Below are positions 43,543 to 52,105 of a DNA stretch of 64,000 nucleotides, piece after piece. The notes beneath the pieces were generated by a model. The model saw nothing but the letters and a program-made list of their open reading frames with translations, ran no database searches and was not told where the DNA came from. How positions within the stretch are numbered: position 1 is the stretch's first letter; the number at the start of each line of letters is the position of its first letter. The position numbers and the translations under genes are program-made. This stretch comes from JAGOUN01 sp040389005. Its GTDB lineage: Bacteria > Pseudomonadota > Gammaproteobacteria > JAGOUN01. The stretch covers positions 28,966-92,965 of the forward strand of contig JAZKAS010000022.1 in NCBI GenBank assembly GCA_040389005.1. The letters are read 5' to 3'.

Positions 43543-44934
43543 TTAATACGCGTTTTTATGAAAAAATCCGCGCCAAAAAGTTAACACTATAATTCGAAGA
43601 TCAAATAATAATGTCCAATTTTCAATATAATATAAATCGTATTCAACGCGATGTTGCATTTTTTCAAGCGTATCGGTTTCACCTCGATAACCATTCACCT
43701 GCGCCCATCCGGTAATACCTGGTTTCATCCTAAAACGTTGCATATAAGAACACACTAAATCTTTATAATATTCATTATGCGCCACCGCGTGCGGTCGCGG
43801 ACCGACAATCGACATATTGCCTTCTAATACGTTAATAAGCTGCGGCAATTCATCTAAACTTGTGCGTCGCAAAATTCGACCTAATTTTGTAATTCGATTA
43901 TCGTGCTTCGTTGCTTGCGAGACTTGACCAAATGCTTCTTGATGCATGAACATGGATCTAAATTTATAAACCATAAATTTTTTACCATTCCAGCCATGAC
44001 GTTCTTGCTTGAAAAAAATCGGACCTTTNNNNNNNNNNAATAACATCACCGGTGATGCCATGATGAGAAATAATAATGCAAGGCCACGATCTTCGATGGC
44101 CTTCATCCAGCGTCGCTCACCTTCCATCGGTGTAGAATAAAGATTGATTAACGGGTAACCTGAGATTTCTGTCATCGTATGGCGTCGAAAAGAAAGCCCC
44201 ATAAAGTCCGGAACATAGCGCACGGTGATAGAAACATTAATCAAACATTCAGAAATTTGTTGAATAAGCTCTTCTTCTTTAAGAGGCAACACAATCCATA
44301 CTTCATCAATATTGGCTCGTTTAACCATTTTAAATAAGCGGGATAAGGAAAGCGATCGAACAGGAATATTCAATAATATTTTCTCAGATACACTTTGTTC
44401 TGAAAAAAATAATACCGGCTTAATCCCCGTCCACAAAGAATGACGCAATGACCCCACTAAATCTCGCGCACGTTGATTCGTGCCGATTACGGCAATACGT
44501 TTTAAATTTAAACCTTTAAAGCGCAAATAAGCCAGTGAACCATACGCCAGCAAACGCGATAAAATAAACCCTGCCCATAAAAGTAAAAACCATTCTCCCA
44601 ACCAAATACGTGAATAGTGAATACTGATTTTTGTCATGACCGTGAAAACGCTTAAAGCACCAAACACAATCAGAATCGCCAATGTGCCTTGAAAAATATA
44701 AGCGAGTAAACGTCTTTCGCGCAACGGTTCATACAACCCCAGCCAACGAAAAACAATCAAGGAGATAACGACCGCAAAACCCAGCACTTGCCAATACAAA
44801 ACATCCAGCGTTACATTGGAAAATCGCAGGTAATGCGCCAATATGCCCGACAAAACGACTAATGCAATGTCAAAGCCAAATAAAAGAAAGCGAAATAAAG
44901 ATTGGTAATCTCGATTTAAATCATGACGAAACAT
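43543..44934 (-). CDS. polyprenyl-phosphate sugar-1-phosphate transferase (WcaJ-like), contains gap
   Basis: Initiates glycan synthesis by moving a hexose-1-phosphate to undecaprenyl phosphate at the inner membrane. The N-terminal half has four hydrophobic helices and a CoA-binding-like region (RIAVIGTNQRARDLVGSL). The C-terminal catalytic domain starts at GPIFFKQERHGWNGKKF, with VYKFRSM, RRTSLDELPQLINVLEGNMSIVGPRP and MKPGITGWAQVNGYRGET. Ten N at 44029-44038 fall just before the KGPIFF segment, where relatives have about ten more residues (xxIAIAIKLxS), so the gap probably hides more than ten bases. It is the first gene of the minus-strand chain that leads through sat/cysC to the exporter. 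Confidence 0.9.
   Translation of the reverse strand: MFRHDLNRDYQSLFRFLLFGFDIALVVLSGILAHYLRFSNVTLDVLYWQVLGFAVVISLIVFRWLGLYEPLRERRLLAYIFQGTLAILIVFGALSVFTVMTKISIHYSRIWLGEWFLLLWAGFILSRLLAYGSLAYLRFKGLNLKRIAVIGTNQRARDLVGSLRHSLWTGIKPVLFFSEQSVSEKILLNIPVRSLSLSRLFKMVKRANIDEVWIVLPLKEEELIQQISECLINVSITVRYVPDFMGLSFRRHTMTEISGYPLINLYSTPMEGERRWMKAIEDRGLALLFLIMASPVMLXXXXKGPIFFKQERHGWNGKKFMVYKFRSMFMHQEAFGQVSQATKHDNRITKLGRILRRTSLDELPQLINVLEGNMSIVGPRPHAVAHNEYYKDLVCSYMQRFRMKPGITGWAQVNGYRGETDTLEKMQHRVEYDLYYIENWTLLFDLRIIVLTFWRGFFHKNAY
44029..44038. other. assembly gap (10 N) inside the initiating transferase
   Basis: Ten undetermined bases. The family's conserved membrane-proximal segment at this point needs roughly 30 bases, so the true gap is likely longer than shown. 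Confidence 0.9.
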
Positions 44935-45052
44935 TGTTCATGCCTAGTAATTCTTAGCGTGCGATTGTAGCAGAATTTCTGAGGGAACAATATCTCTCGC
45001 ATAGAAGGTATTTTTGGTCATAAAAAGCACTTTAATGCTTATCTAGACGAAT

Positions 45053-45454
45053 TTATTTTTTTGCTGGAATAACAACTAAACCCAGTTTTTTATCATGTAA
45101 TGCCTGTTCTTGCGCTGCTTTACTTCGCTGAGCATACATTCCAGAATTTCCTATTTTCTGTGCAGATAAGCCACCATGGAGTAATTGATGATGATTTAAT
45201 AAACGATGATAAGTCTTTTCACCGCCTTGTTCATCAGCAACTAATTTGACCGCAGAACTTAAGATTGCTCTTAATTTGACCGCAGAACTTAAAATTGCTG
45301 TCAAAGCAATTATTGTGGCTATTCGATCAAAGATCGGTAATGGCTCTTGACCTTGACGCAGTAACTCAATCAAGCGCATCTTAGCAAACGCTTCAGCACG
45401 CATTACTGAGTCTGGTATTGCTGGCGCTGCATCTTCGTCTAAATATTTTGTCAT
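45053..45454 (-). CDS. small orphan protein with internal duplication
   Basis: A 133-residue protein I do not recognise. The middle holds a 10-residue duplication: AILSSAVKLR and AILSSAVKLV, encoded by two 28-base near-identical copies. The N-terminal part is acidic and helical and the C-terminal part basic (LGLVVIPAKK). No signal peptide is evident. The gene stands alone between the glycan locus and dapB. It may be lineage-specific. Confidence 0.5.
   Translation of the reverse strand: MTKYLDEDAAPAIPDSVMRAEAFAKMRLIELLRQGQEPLPIFDRIATIIALTAILSSAVKLRAILSSAVKLVADEQGGEKTYHRLLNHHQLLHGGLSAQKIGNSGMYAQRSKAAQEQALHDKKLGLVVIPAKK
45242..45299. repeat. 30-base-period tandem duplication inside the small orphan
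   Basis: Two copies of a 28-base unit starting TAATTTGACCGCAGAACTTA, at 45242-45269 and 45272-45299, differ by one base and keep the frame. This is a recent in-frame duplication of ten codons. Confidence 0.85.
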
Positions 45455-45575
45455 ACAAGTTTCCTGCTTATTAAAATATTTAATAAAGTATAGGCTATCA
45501 TTGTAGAATTACAAATATGAAATACGCGCGCAGTTTACTTTTGTCATATCGGCTATAACTCGTTATATTAAGCAG

Positions 45576-46295
45576 ATGAACAATCACAATAGAGACCCTC
45601 TAACCACCATGCCCAAAACTATTCTCATCAACGGCGCCTTCGGTCGAATGGGCCAACTTGCGTGTGACACGCTGGAAAAGGATCCCGAATTTACGCTCAT
45701 TGCGAAAACTGGTCGAAATGACAATTTAGATCAGGCGATTAAGACGCACCAACCTAACATTGTGATCGATCTCACGAACGCCGAATGTGTGTGGACGAAC
45801 GCACAAACTTTAATGCGTCATCAAGCGCATTTTATTATTGGCACTTCTGGGTTGAAAAAAGAACAAATCGATGCATTAATGCAGCAATCCAAAGAAAAAA
45901 AATTAGGCGGGCTCATTATTCCAAATTTCTCTATCGGCGCGGTGTTGCAAATACGTTGCGCAGAACAAATTGCGCGATATTTTAACAAGGCGGAAATTAT
46001 CGAAGCACATCATGAGAAAAAATTAGACGCACCATCAGGCACAGCACTCGCAACCGCAGCAAGAATTGATCAGGTTCGAATGCCTTCATCTTGCAAGACA
46101 CCCATTCATTCCGTTAGACTTCCCGGCCTCGTGGCGAAACAAGAAGTTCTCTTTGGCGCCGAAGCAGAAACACTCAGTATTGTGCACAACGTGCTAAATC
46201 GTGAAGTTTATATGCCAGGACTCATACTTGCTTGCCAAAAAGTAACATCGCTCGACCGCATTTATTACGGTTTAGAAATTTGTTTAGAAGGATAG
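45576..46295 (+). CDS. dapB: 4-hydroxy-tetrahydrodipicolinate reductase
   Basis: Reduces the dihydrodipicolinate precursor in lysine and diaminopimelate synthesis. The nucleotide-binding LINGAFGRMGQ lies near the N-terminus, and EAHHEKKLDAPSGTALATA gives the signature with catalytic His and Lys. The protein is 239 residues from ATG 45576; a second ATG at 45609 (MPKTILINGAFGRMG) gives a start closer to relatives. Neither has a strong ribosome site. The stop is one base before the leucine-dehydrogenase-type gene, so they are co-transcribed. Confidence 0.93.
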   Translation: MNNHNRDPLTTMPKTILINGAFGRMGQLACDTLEKDPEFTLIAKTGRNDNLDQAIKTHQPNIVIDLTNAECVWTNAQTLMRHQAHFIIGTSGLKKEQIDALMQQSKEKKLGGLIIPNFSIGAVLQIRCAEQIARYFNKAEIIEAHHEKKLDAPSGTALATAARIDQVRMPSSCKTPIHSVRLPGLVAKQEVLFGAEAETLSIVHNVLNREVYMPGLILACQKVTSLDRIYYGLEICLEG

Positions 46296-46296
46296 T

Positions 46297-47373
46297 ATGT
46301 CAAGATTAACTCGTAAACCACCTCGCATTGATACATTAATGCGTTATGCCAATATGCTCGGGTTTGGAGATATCCACACTAAAATCGACACAGCGAATAA
46401 TTTACGTTCCATTGTGGCGGTACATAATACCGATTTAGGCCCCGCTATTGGTGGATGTCGTTTTTACCCTTACACCTCATTCAGCCATGCTTACAAAGAT
46501 GTCTTACGACTCGCTTATATGATGACATTGAAATCCGCCATCAGCGAACTGCCGCACGGTGGCGCAAAAGCCGTTATTCTTTATCCCAAACATGCCTTCG
46601 ATAGACAAAAACTAATGAATGCCTTTGGCAATTTTGTGAACAAGCTTCAAGGTGAATATATTACATCAATGGATGTCGGCACTACCGCAGAAGACATGGA
46701 TTATATCGCTGAATCTACTCCCTACGTTATTGGCACCACCAAAGCGCTGCAAGCGGATCTCGCCGCTTATACAGGCCTTGGGTTATTTCGAGGATTAGAA
46801 GCCGCCGCTAAATTTAAGTTACAACGCGATACCTTAGAAGGTGTTCATGTCGTTTTTCAAGGCGCGGGCAAGGTTTCTTATGAAGTATGCAAACACCTTC
46901 ACAAAGCGAAAGCGAAAATCACCCTTTGCGATATCAATACTGCGTCACTGCCACGTTATCAAGAAGAATTTGGCGCGACCATTGTTGCCCCCGAAGCTAT
47001 TTACGATGTACCTTGCGATATTTTTTCACCGTCTGCGATTGGCGGTACGATCAATAAACACACCATTGAACGTTTAAACACATCGATTGTGGCAGGTGCG
47101 GCGAATAATCAACTGGCCCACACGCGCTTTATTCAATTACTCGAACAAAAAAATATTCTCTACGCACCCGATTATGTAATTAACGCCGGCGGTGTTATTT
47201 ATGCGGCACTCGCATACGGCCACAAATCTGAAGAAGAAATTTTGCAGAAAATTGATGCGATTTATCCGCGCTTATTACGCATTTTTGAAGAAGCACAATC
47301 TGACGGCATTTCAACCACAGAAGTTTCGTTTAAAATGGCGAAGCGGCGATTGGAACAAGCACGTCAAAAATAA
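46297..47373 (+). CDS. leucine dehydrogenase-type amino-acid dehydrogenase
   Basis: NAD-dependent oxidative deamination of a branched-chain amino acid to its 2-oxoacid. The 358-residue protein has GPAIGGCRFYPY, MTLKSAISELPHGGAKAVI with two conserved lysines (Lys79 and Lys91, spaced 12 as in leucine dehydrogenases), a Rossmann segment VVFQGAGKVSYEVCKHLHKAKAKITLCDI, and the conserved NxVxGAANNQL-like IVAGAANNQL. Phenylalanine or valine dehydrogenase are alternatives. The product could feed the 2-oxoacid dehydrogenase genes at 50047-53229. Confidence 0.88.
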   Translation: MSRLTRKPPRIDTLMRYANMLGFGDIHTKIDTANNLRSIVAVHNTDLGPAIGGCRFYPYTSFSHAYKDVLRLAYMMTLKSAISELPHGGAKAVILYPKHAFDRQKLMNAFGNFVNKLQGEYITSMDVGTTAEDMDYIAESTPYVIGTTKALQADLAAYTGLGLFRGLEAAAKFKLQRDTLEGVHVVFQGAGKVSYEVCKHLHKAKAKITLCDINTASLPRYQEEFGATIVAPEAIYDVPCDIFSPSAIGGTINKHTIERLNTSIVAGAANNQLAHTRFIQLLEQKNILYAPDYVINAGGVIYAALAYGHKSEEEILQKIDAIYPRLLRIFEEAQSDGISTTEVSFKMAKRRLEQARQK

Positions 47374-47408
47374 ATACATTACTTTAAGTTTATATACCCA
47401 ATGTCACG

Positions 47409-47441
47409 GCAGGAAACTTCCTAAAACAGGAAGTTTCTTGC
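47409..47441 (+). terminator. strong hairpin after the dehydrogenase gene
   Basis: A 14-base-pair stem with one G-U pair (47409-47422 with 47428-47441) and a 5-base AAAAC loop, 36 bases after the stop. Stem stability fits a transcription stop, but no long T run follows, so it may instead be a dispersed palindrome. Confidence 0.55.
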
Positions 47442-47480
47442 GATAAATTATACAATAGAGCTCTTCCGAAACTCGTGTTG

Positions 47481-47510
47481 TCGTCATTGCGAGTATTCGA
47501 AGCACTCTAT
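47481..47510. repeat. possible dispersed GTCATTGCGAG-type repeat
   Basis: The sequence TCGTCATTGCGAGTATTCGA followed by AGCACTCTAT resembles the GTCATTGCGAGxxxxCGAAGCAATCT intergenic repeat seen in many proteobacterial genomes. Only one copy is in the window, so the assignment is tentative. Confidence 0.3.
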
Positions 47511-47522
47511 CTTCATCTTGTT

Positions 47523-48656
47523 TTAGGGACTAGCTACATGCGCCCTATCTGCTGAAGCTGCTGAAGCAGTATTTAAAAGCCGCTGACTCACTCCGGTTAA
47601 ATATCCTACTGATTCTTCGGTATTTTTTTGCATTTTTTCTGCCCAATAGGCTTCTGTAAACTCAACTAACACACTAGGGTTTTCTCCATCAAATGCTGAA
47701 TGACCCGCTTCAGTCCAACGCATAGCTAAAAATCCCCCTATAGGGGCTTTTACTTCTTCAAGGCGTTTTACTAAAGCTGCTGCTTGGCTAGGTTGACAAA
47801 CATCATCTTGTTTACCATGCACAATTCGAATAGGAATTGAAGCGAGCTTGTCTGCATCATCAAGTATTTGCGTATCATTTCTCAACCAGCAACGATATTT
47901 CATATAATAAATTTCTGTGCGTGCCATGGTCAAACCATCCATTGTTTTGCTCCATTCAATTTCTTCTGCTCTTTTCACAGGATCCGTGTAGGAATTCACC
48001 GCTTCCCAGCGACTAAATGCCGCTGCCGCAGGTTTCCAAACTGATTCATCATCAGACATAACACGCTCATGATAAGCATCAACTATGGCACTAAAAGTTG
48101 TTGGTTGTTCTGGATCTAAATTAACAGCACTTTTCAAACGCTTCCATTCTTCTGGATTATTTTGTGCGGCAGGACAATCTTCACGCACAAAGCCACTCAA
48201 TCCAGCTTCATCAGCTAACCAGATACCTCTAAGTACTAACCCGCTGACATTTTTGGGATATTTCTGAGCATATAATAAGGGTAACGTTGATCCCCACGAG
48301 CCACCAAACAACAAAGGTTTATCCAAATCTAACGCTATTCGAATAGCCTCTAAATCTTCAATCAAATGATGTGTCGTATTCTCTTGCATACAAGCTTTAG
48401 GAACTGATTTGCCAGCACCTCGTTGGTCGTACAATATAATTCTATATTTATCAGGATCAAAAAATCTTGCATAATCAGGAGAACATCCAGCACCTGGCCC
48501 GCCATGCACAACAATGACTGGAAGCCCTTCAGAATTGCCGTATTCTTCGATAGACAATGTGTGACGTTGCCCATGGTATATACCGGTCAACTCCTCTCCC
48601 ACTTCGATAGTACGAGTAGCATAAGGTGCGATTTCAGGAAATATTTCGTGTGACAT
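47523..48656 (-). CDS. pip: proline iminopeptidase family alpha/beta hydrolase
   Basis: Removes N-terminal proline from peptides; a cytoplasmic serine hydrolase. The S33 motifs are clear: VVHGGPGAGCSPDYARFFDP, the nucleophile elbow GGSWGSTL and LRGIWLADE. The catalytic Asp lies in VHGKQDDVCQ and the His in TEAGHSAF. The start is ATG 48656, preceded by AGGG; a frame start at 48674 is less likely. At 377 residues it is about 60 longer than E. coli-type enzymes, with extra C-terminal residues ending RAHVASP, an unusual tail of unknown role. Confidence 0.9.
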   Translation of the reverse strand: MSHEIFPEIAPYATRTIEVGEELTGIYHGQRHTLSIEEYGNSEGLPVIVVHGGPGAGCSPDYARFFDPDKYRIILYDQRGAGKSVPKACMQENTTHHLIEDLEAIRIALDLDKPLLFGGSWGSTLPLLYAQKYPKNVSGLVLRGIWLADEAGLSGFVREDCPAAQNNPEEWKRLKSAVNLDPEQPTTFSAIVDAYHERVMSDDESVWKPAAAAFSRWEAVNSYTDPVKRAEEIEWSKTMDGLTMARTEIYYMKYRCWLRNDTQILDDADKLASIPIRIVHGKQDDVCQPSQAAALVKRLEEVKAPIGGFLAMRWTEAGHSAFDGENPSVLVEFTEAYWAEKMQKNTEESVGYLTGVSQRLLNTASAASADRAHVASP

Positions 48657-48734
48657 TTTTAACCCTATTAGCATTTATGAATGCAGCATTTTATCTGATT
48701 TTATTTAATACAGCTAGAGTTGTGTTGTTTACAC

Positions 48735-49976
48735 CTATAACTTATCCAATAATTTCGACGCATAACACGCAATTAAAGCCACAACAGAAACAGCTAACAG
48801 CCAAATAAACGGCATCATATACGGCATTTGTGTATGCTGAATGAGTGCTGTGACGACAATAGGCGTCAATCCGCCAAACAAAACAAACGCCAAATTATAC
48901 GACAAAGCAACACCTGTTAAACGAATTTCGACAGGAAAAAGCGTGCCCAATAAAGCCAAAGGCAATGTAACGAGCGCGCCTTGAAATAAGACAAATATAA
49001 CAATCGCCCATAGAAAATTATGACTCATATAAAGCATGAAATAAAAAATGGCCGCGCCGATCACGACGCCTACTAAAGAGTATTTCATTAACCGCACGGA
49101 TGAAAAATAATTCGTCAATTTAGCCGTAATATAAACAGAAATAATACTTAACACCGTCACAAAGAAAATATTCGCACTGGCTTTTTCTGAAGAGAAATTC
49201 AATATTTTTACTAAATATGTCGGCATAAAAATAAGTACCAACATGATAGACGTCGCCAGAATACTGATTAAACCAATACCAATCAGTAATTTTCCAAAAT
49301 GATGTTGAAACAATTCGAGCAATGGAAATTTGTTATGCTTTTTCAACGCCACAAATGCTTTTGTTTCATGTAATTTTTGTCGAATTTGATACGCGAGAAA
49401 ACATAAAATACTCCCCAATATAAAGGGGATACGCCAACCAAACGCACTGATCTGTTCGGTCGATAAAAAATGCGTCATTAAAATGTTAATTAGCATCCCT
49501 GGGATGAGCCCTGATAATACACCTGCAAATGTAATGCCAATCGCGAGTCCGCGTTGATTCGGAATAGATTCCATTACATAAACAATGGTACTGGGTAATT
49601 CTCCACCCACCGCCAATCCTTGCAACAGTCGCAAAAACACCATGAGTATCGGTGCCCATAATCCAATCGTTTCGTACGTTGGCAAACATCCAATACCTAA
49701 CGATGCTACCCCCATTAATATCATCGTAATAATCAGAACGGTTTTTCGACCGATTTCATCACCGATATGACTAAAAATAATTCCGCCTACCGGGCGAACA
49801 ATATAACCGACAAGAAACACTGCATACGTTGCCATAATTGCAGCAAAACGATCACTTCCTGGAAAAAATTGCGCAGCAAAATACACAGCGAACAAACCAT
49901 AAACGGTGAAGTCATAAAATTCCAACATGCCACCCATAGCAGACAAGGCGACGATTTTTCTTTGTTCTTGATTCAT
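48735..49976 (-). CDS. MHS-family major facilitator transporter
   Basis: A 12-helix inner-membrane symporter of the metabolite/H+ symporter (ProP/KgtP-like) family; the substrate is probably an organic acid or osmolyte. ATG 49976 (MNQEQRKIVALSAMGG) follows GGGGGT at a suitable distance and gives 413 residues, the standard length. Conserved segments include MLEFYDFTVYGLFAVYF in helix 1, VRPVGGIIFSHIGDEIGRKTVL in the cytoplasmic loop between helices 2 and 3, and LLQGLAVGGELPSTIVYVME. It is divergent from the 2-oxoacid dehydrogenase operon with about 70 bases between starts. Confidence 0.9.
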   Translation of the reverse strand: MNQEQRKIVALSAMGGMLEFYDFTVYGLFAVYFAAQFFPGSDRFAAIMATYAVFLVGYIVRPVGGIIFSHIGDEIGRKTVLIITMILMGVASLGIGCLPTYETIGLWAPILMVFLRLLQGLAVGGELPSTIVYVMESIPNQRGLAIGITFAGVLSGLIPGMLINILMTHFLSTEQISAFGWRIPFILGSILCFLAYQIRQKLHETKAFVALKKHNKFPLLELFQHHFGKLLIGIGLISILATSIMLVLIFMPTYLVKILNFSSEKASANIFFVTVLSIISVYITAKLTNYFSSVRLMKYSLVGVVIGAAIFYFMLYMSHNFLWAIVIFVLFQGALVTLPLALLGTLFPVEIRLTGVALSYNLAFVLFGGLTPIVVTALIQHTQMPYMMPFIWLLAVSVVALIACYASKLLDKL

Positions 49977-50046
49977 ATTGTGGACCCCCGTTCCTTCGGC
50001 TAAACTAGCCCAACTAAAAATGACTTGCAAGGCAAAATTAACCGTC

Positions 50047-51132
50047 ATGACCAAACCGCGTTTAACGACTACCGCTGGATTTTCGATCCAACATTTACAG
50101 TTTTTAGGCCCCCAAGGCGAACTGACACAAGCGTTGCCTGAGACCATGAACCATGAAACACTGATTAAACTTTATGAAGCGATGGTGTTAACACGCTTAT
50201 TTGACACCAAAGCAATCAATTTACAGCGCACTGGTCAATTGGGTACGTACCCGTCTTGTCATGGTCAAGAAGCGATTGGCGCAGGTGTTGGTCTTGCGAT
50301 GCAAGCCACTGATGTCTTTTTCCCTTATTACCGTGATCATGCGACTTTTTTATTACGCGGCACCCCTATGTCCGATATTTTAAGCTACTGGGGTGGAGAT
50401 GAACGCGGCAGTGCAAATGTTGAAAATCCAGCCTCTGAAGATTTTCCGATTTGTGTACCGATCGCCGATCAATGTTTACATGCAACGGGCGCGGCGTTTG
50501 CGTTTCAATATCGCAATGAAAAACGTGCAGCAGTCACCACCATCGGCGAAGGCGGCACATCGCAAGGTGATTTTTACGAAGCGATCAATCTTGCCGGCGC
50601 ATGGAAATTACCGGTTGTATTTGTGGTGAATAATAATCAATGGGCGATTTCAACACCGATCAGCGAACAAACCGCGTGCAAGACCATCGCCCAAAAAGCA
50701 ATTGGCGCAGGCATTGATAGCGTACAAGTGGATGGAAATGATGTCATCGCGGTGCATCATGCGATGCAACACGCGCTTGAAAAAGCACGCAGTGGCAAAG
50801 GCCCGACTTTAATTGAAGCGTTAACGTATCGCATTTGTGATCACACCACCGCCGATGATGCGCGACGCTATATTCCGCAAGATGAATATCAAGCGGCATT
50901 TGAATTCGAGCCATTAAAACGACTACGTGTTTATTTAGAAAAAAACAATGTGTGGTCAGATGAAAAAGAAAAAACAATGATGGCCCAACACGCAAAAACA
51001 CTCGATGAAATCGTCACCAAATTTTTACAACGACCCAAAGCAGAAATTACCGATATGTTTGATTATTTATATGAAAAATTACCGCAACAATTTCAATTTC
51101 AACGCAATGAATTGGTGAATGAACATGGCTAA
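50047..51132 (+). CDS. pdhA: 2-oxoacid (pyruvate) dehydrogenase E1 component, alpha subunit
   Basis: Thiamine-diphosphate-dependent decarboxylase subunit of an alpha2beta2 E1. From ATG 50047 it has 361 residues. Typical segments are MVLTRLFDTKAINLQRTGQLGTYPS, GGDERGSANVENP, the ThDP motif (TIGEGGTSQGDFYEAINLAGAWKLPVVFVVNNNQWAIS) and the phosphorylation-loop region TYRICDHTTADDARRY. The frame remains open upstream to 49978, so the start is not fixed. Relatives are annotated as pyruvate dehydrogenase, but a branched-chain enzyme is possible given the nearby leucine dehydrogenase. It overlaps the next gene by 8 bases. Confidence 0.88.
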   Translation: MTKPRLTTTAGFSIQHLQFLGPQGELTQALPETMNHETLIKLYEAMVLTRLFDTKAINLQRTGQLGTYPSCHGQEAIGAGVGLAMQATDVFFPYYRDHATFLLRGTPMSDILSYWGGDERGSANVENPASEDFPICVPIADQCLHATGAAFAFQYRNEKRAAVTTIGEGGTSQGDFYEAINLAGAWKLPVVFVVNNNQWAISTPISEQTACKTIAQKAIGAGIDSVQVDGNDVIAVHHAMQHALEKARSGKGPTLIEALTYRICDHTTADDARRYIPQDEYQAAFEFEPLKRLRVYLEKNNVWSDEKEKTMMAQHAKTLDEIVTKFLQRPKAEITDMFDYLYEKLPQQFQFQRNELVNEHG

Positions 51133-52105
51133 TATTACTTTAGTAGAAGCGGTTAACCAAGCGTTGATGTATGAAATGACACACGATGAAAATGTCGTTG
51201 TGTTTGGCGAAGACGTCGCAAAAAATGGCGGCGTGTTTCGCACCACCGTTGGATTATTAGAAAAATTTGGGCCAAAACGTGTTTTAGATACGCCGCTTGC
51301 AGAATCCATGATCGCCGGCATGGCAATTGGTATGGCCGCGCAAGGTTTGAAACCTATCGCAGAATTTCAATTCATGGGATTTATTTATCCCGCAGTTGAC
51401 CATATTTTAAATCAAGCATCACGTTTACGAAATCGTACCCGCGGTCGACTTTCTTGTCCTGCGGTTTTTCGCGCACCATATGGCGGTGGAATTCACGCGC
51501 CTGAACATCATTCTGAAAGTACTGAAACGTTATTCGCGCATATTCCCGGTTTACGCGTTGTGATTCCTTCATCACCTGCACGCGCATATGGATTGTTGTT
51601 AGCAGCCATCCGTAATCCAGATCCAGTACTTTTTTTAGAACCAAAACGTATTTATCGCTGGGTGAAACAAGAAGTGCCGGATGATGGAATAGCGTTGCCA
51701 CTCGATAAATGTTTTGTATTACGTGAAGGCAGTGATATCACGCTAATCACTTGGGGCGCGATGATTAAAGAAACATTGGAAGCCGCAGAAGCTTTAGAAC
51801 AACAAGGCGTGAGCTGCGAAATTATTGATGTCGCGACTTTAAAGCCAATCGACTTTGAAACCATTTTACAATCCGTCGAAAAAACAGGGCGCTGTTTGAT
51901 TATTCATGAAGCGGCGCGTCATTGCGGTGTCGGCGCAGAAATCGCTGCAACGGTTGCAGAACATGGCATTTTCTTTTTACGTGCGCCGATTAAACGCGTC
52001 ACCGGTTATGACACCGTGATGCCTTACTATAAAATGGAAAAATATTATTTACCCAGCAGCGCGAAAATTATTTCCACTGCACAACAGCTCATGGAGTTCG
52101 CATGA
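51125..52105 (+). CDS. pdhB: 2-oxoacid (pyruvate) dehydrogenase E1 component, beta subunit
   Basis: Partner of the alpha subunit. The start is ATG 51125 (MANITLVEAVNQAL); an ATG two codons earlier at 51119 is possible. The 326-residue protein has VVVFGEDVAKNGGVFRTTVGLLEKFG, DTPLAESMIAGMAIGMAAQGLKPIAEFQF, RAPYGGGIHAPEHHSES and the C-terminal transketolase-type domain (ITLITWGAMIKETLEAAEAL). Its last four bases overlap the E2 start (ATGA), so the three genes are coupled. Confidence 0.92.
   Translation: MANITLVEAVNQALMYEMTHDENVVVFGEDVAKNGGVFRTTVGLLEKFGPKRVLDTPLAESMIAGMAIGMAAQGLKPIAEFQFMGFIYPAVDHILNQASRLRNRTRGRLSCPAVFRAPYGGGIHAPEHHSESTETLFAHIPGLRVVIPSSPARAYGLLLAAIRNPDPVLFLEPKRIYRWVKQEVPDDGIALPLDKCFVLREGSDITLITWGAMIKETLEAAEALEQQGVSCEIIDVATLKPIDFETILQSVEKTGRCLIIHEAARHCGVGAEIAATVAEHGIFFLRAPIKRVTGYDTVMPYYKMEKYYLPSSAKIISTAQQLMEFA

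Noticed and set aside
45025..45040. Rho-independent terminator after the small orphan gene (minus strand AAGCA...TGCTTTTT)
   Set aside because: The stem is only five base pairs, too weak to call with confidence.
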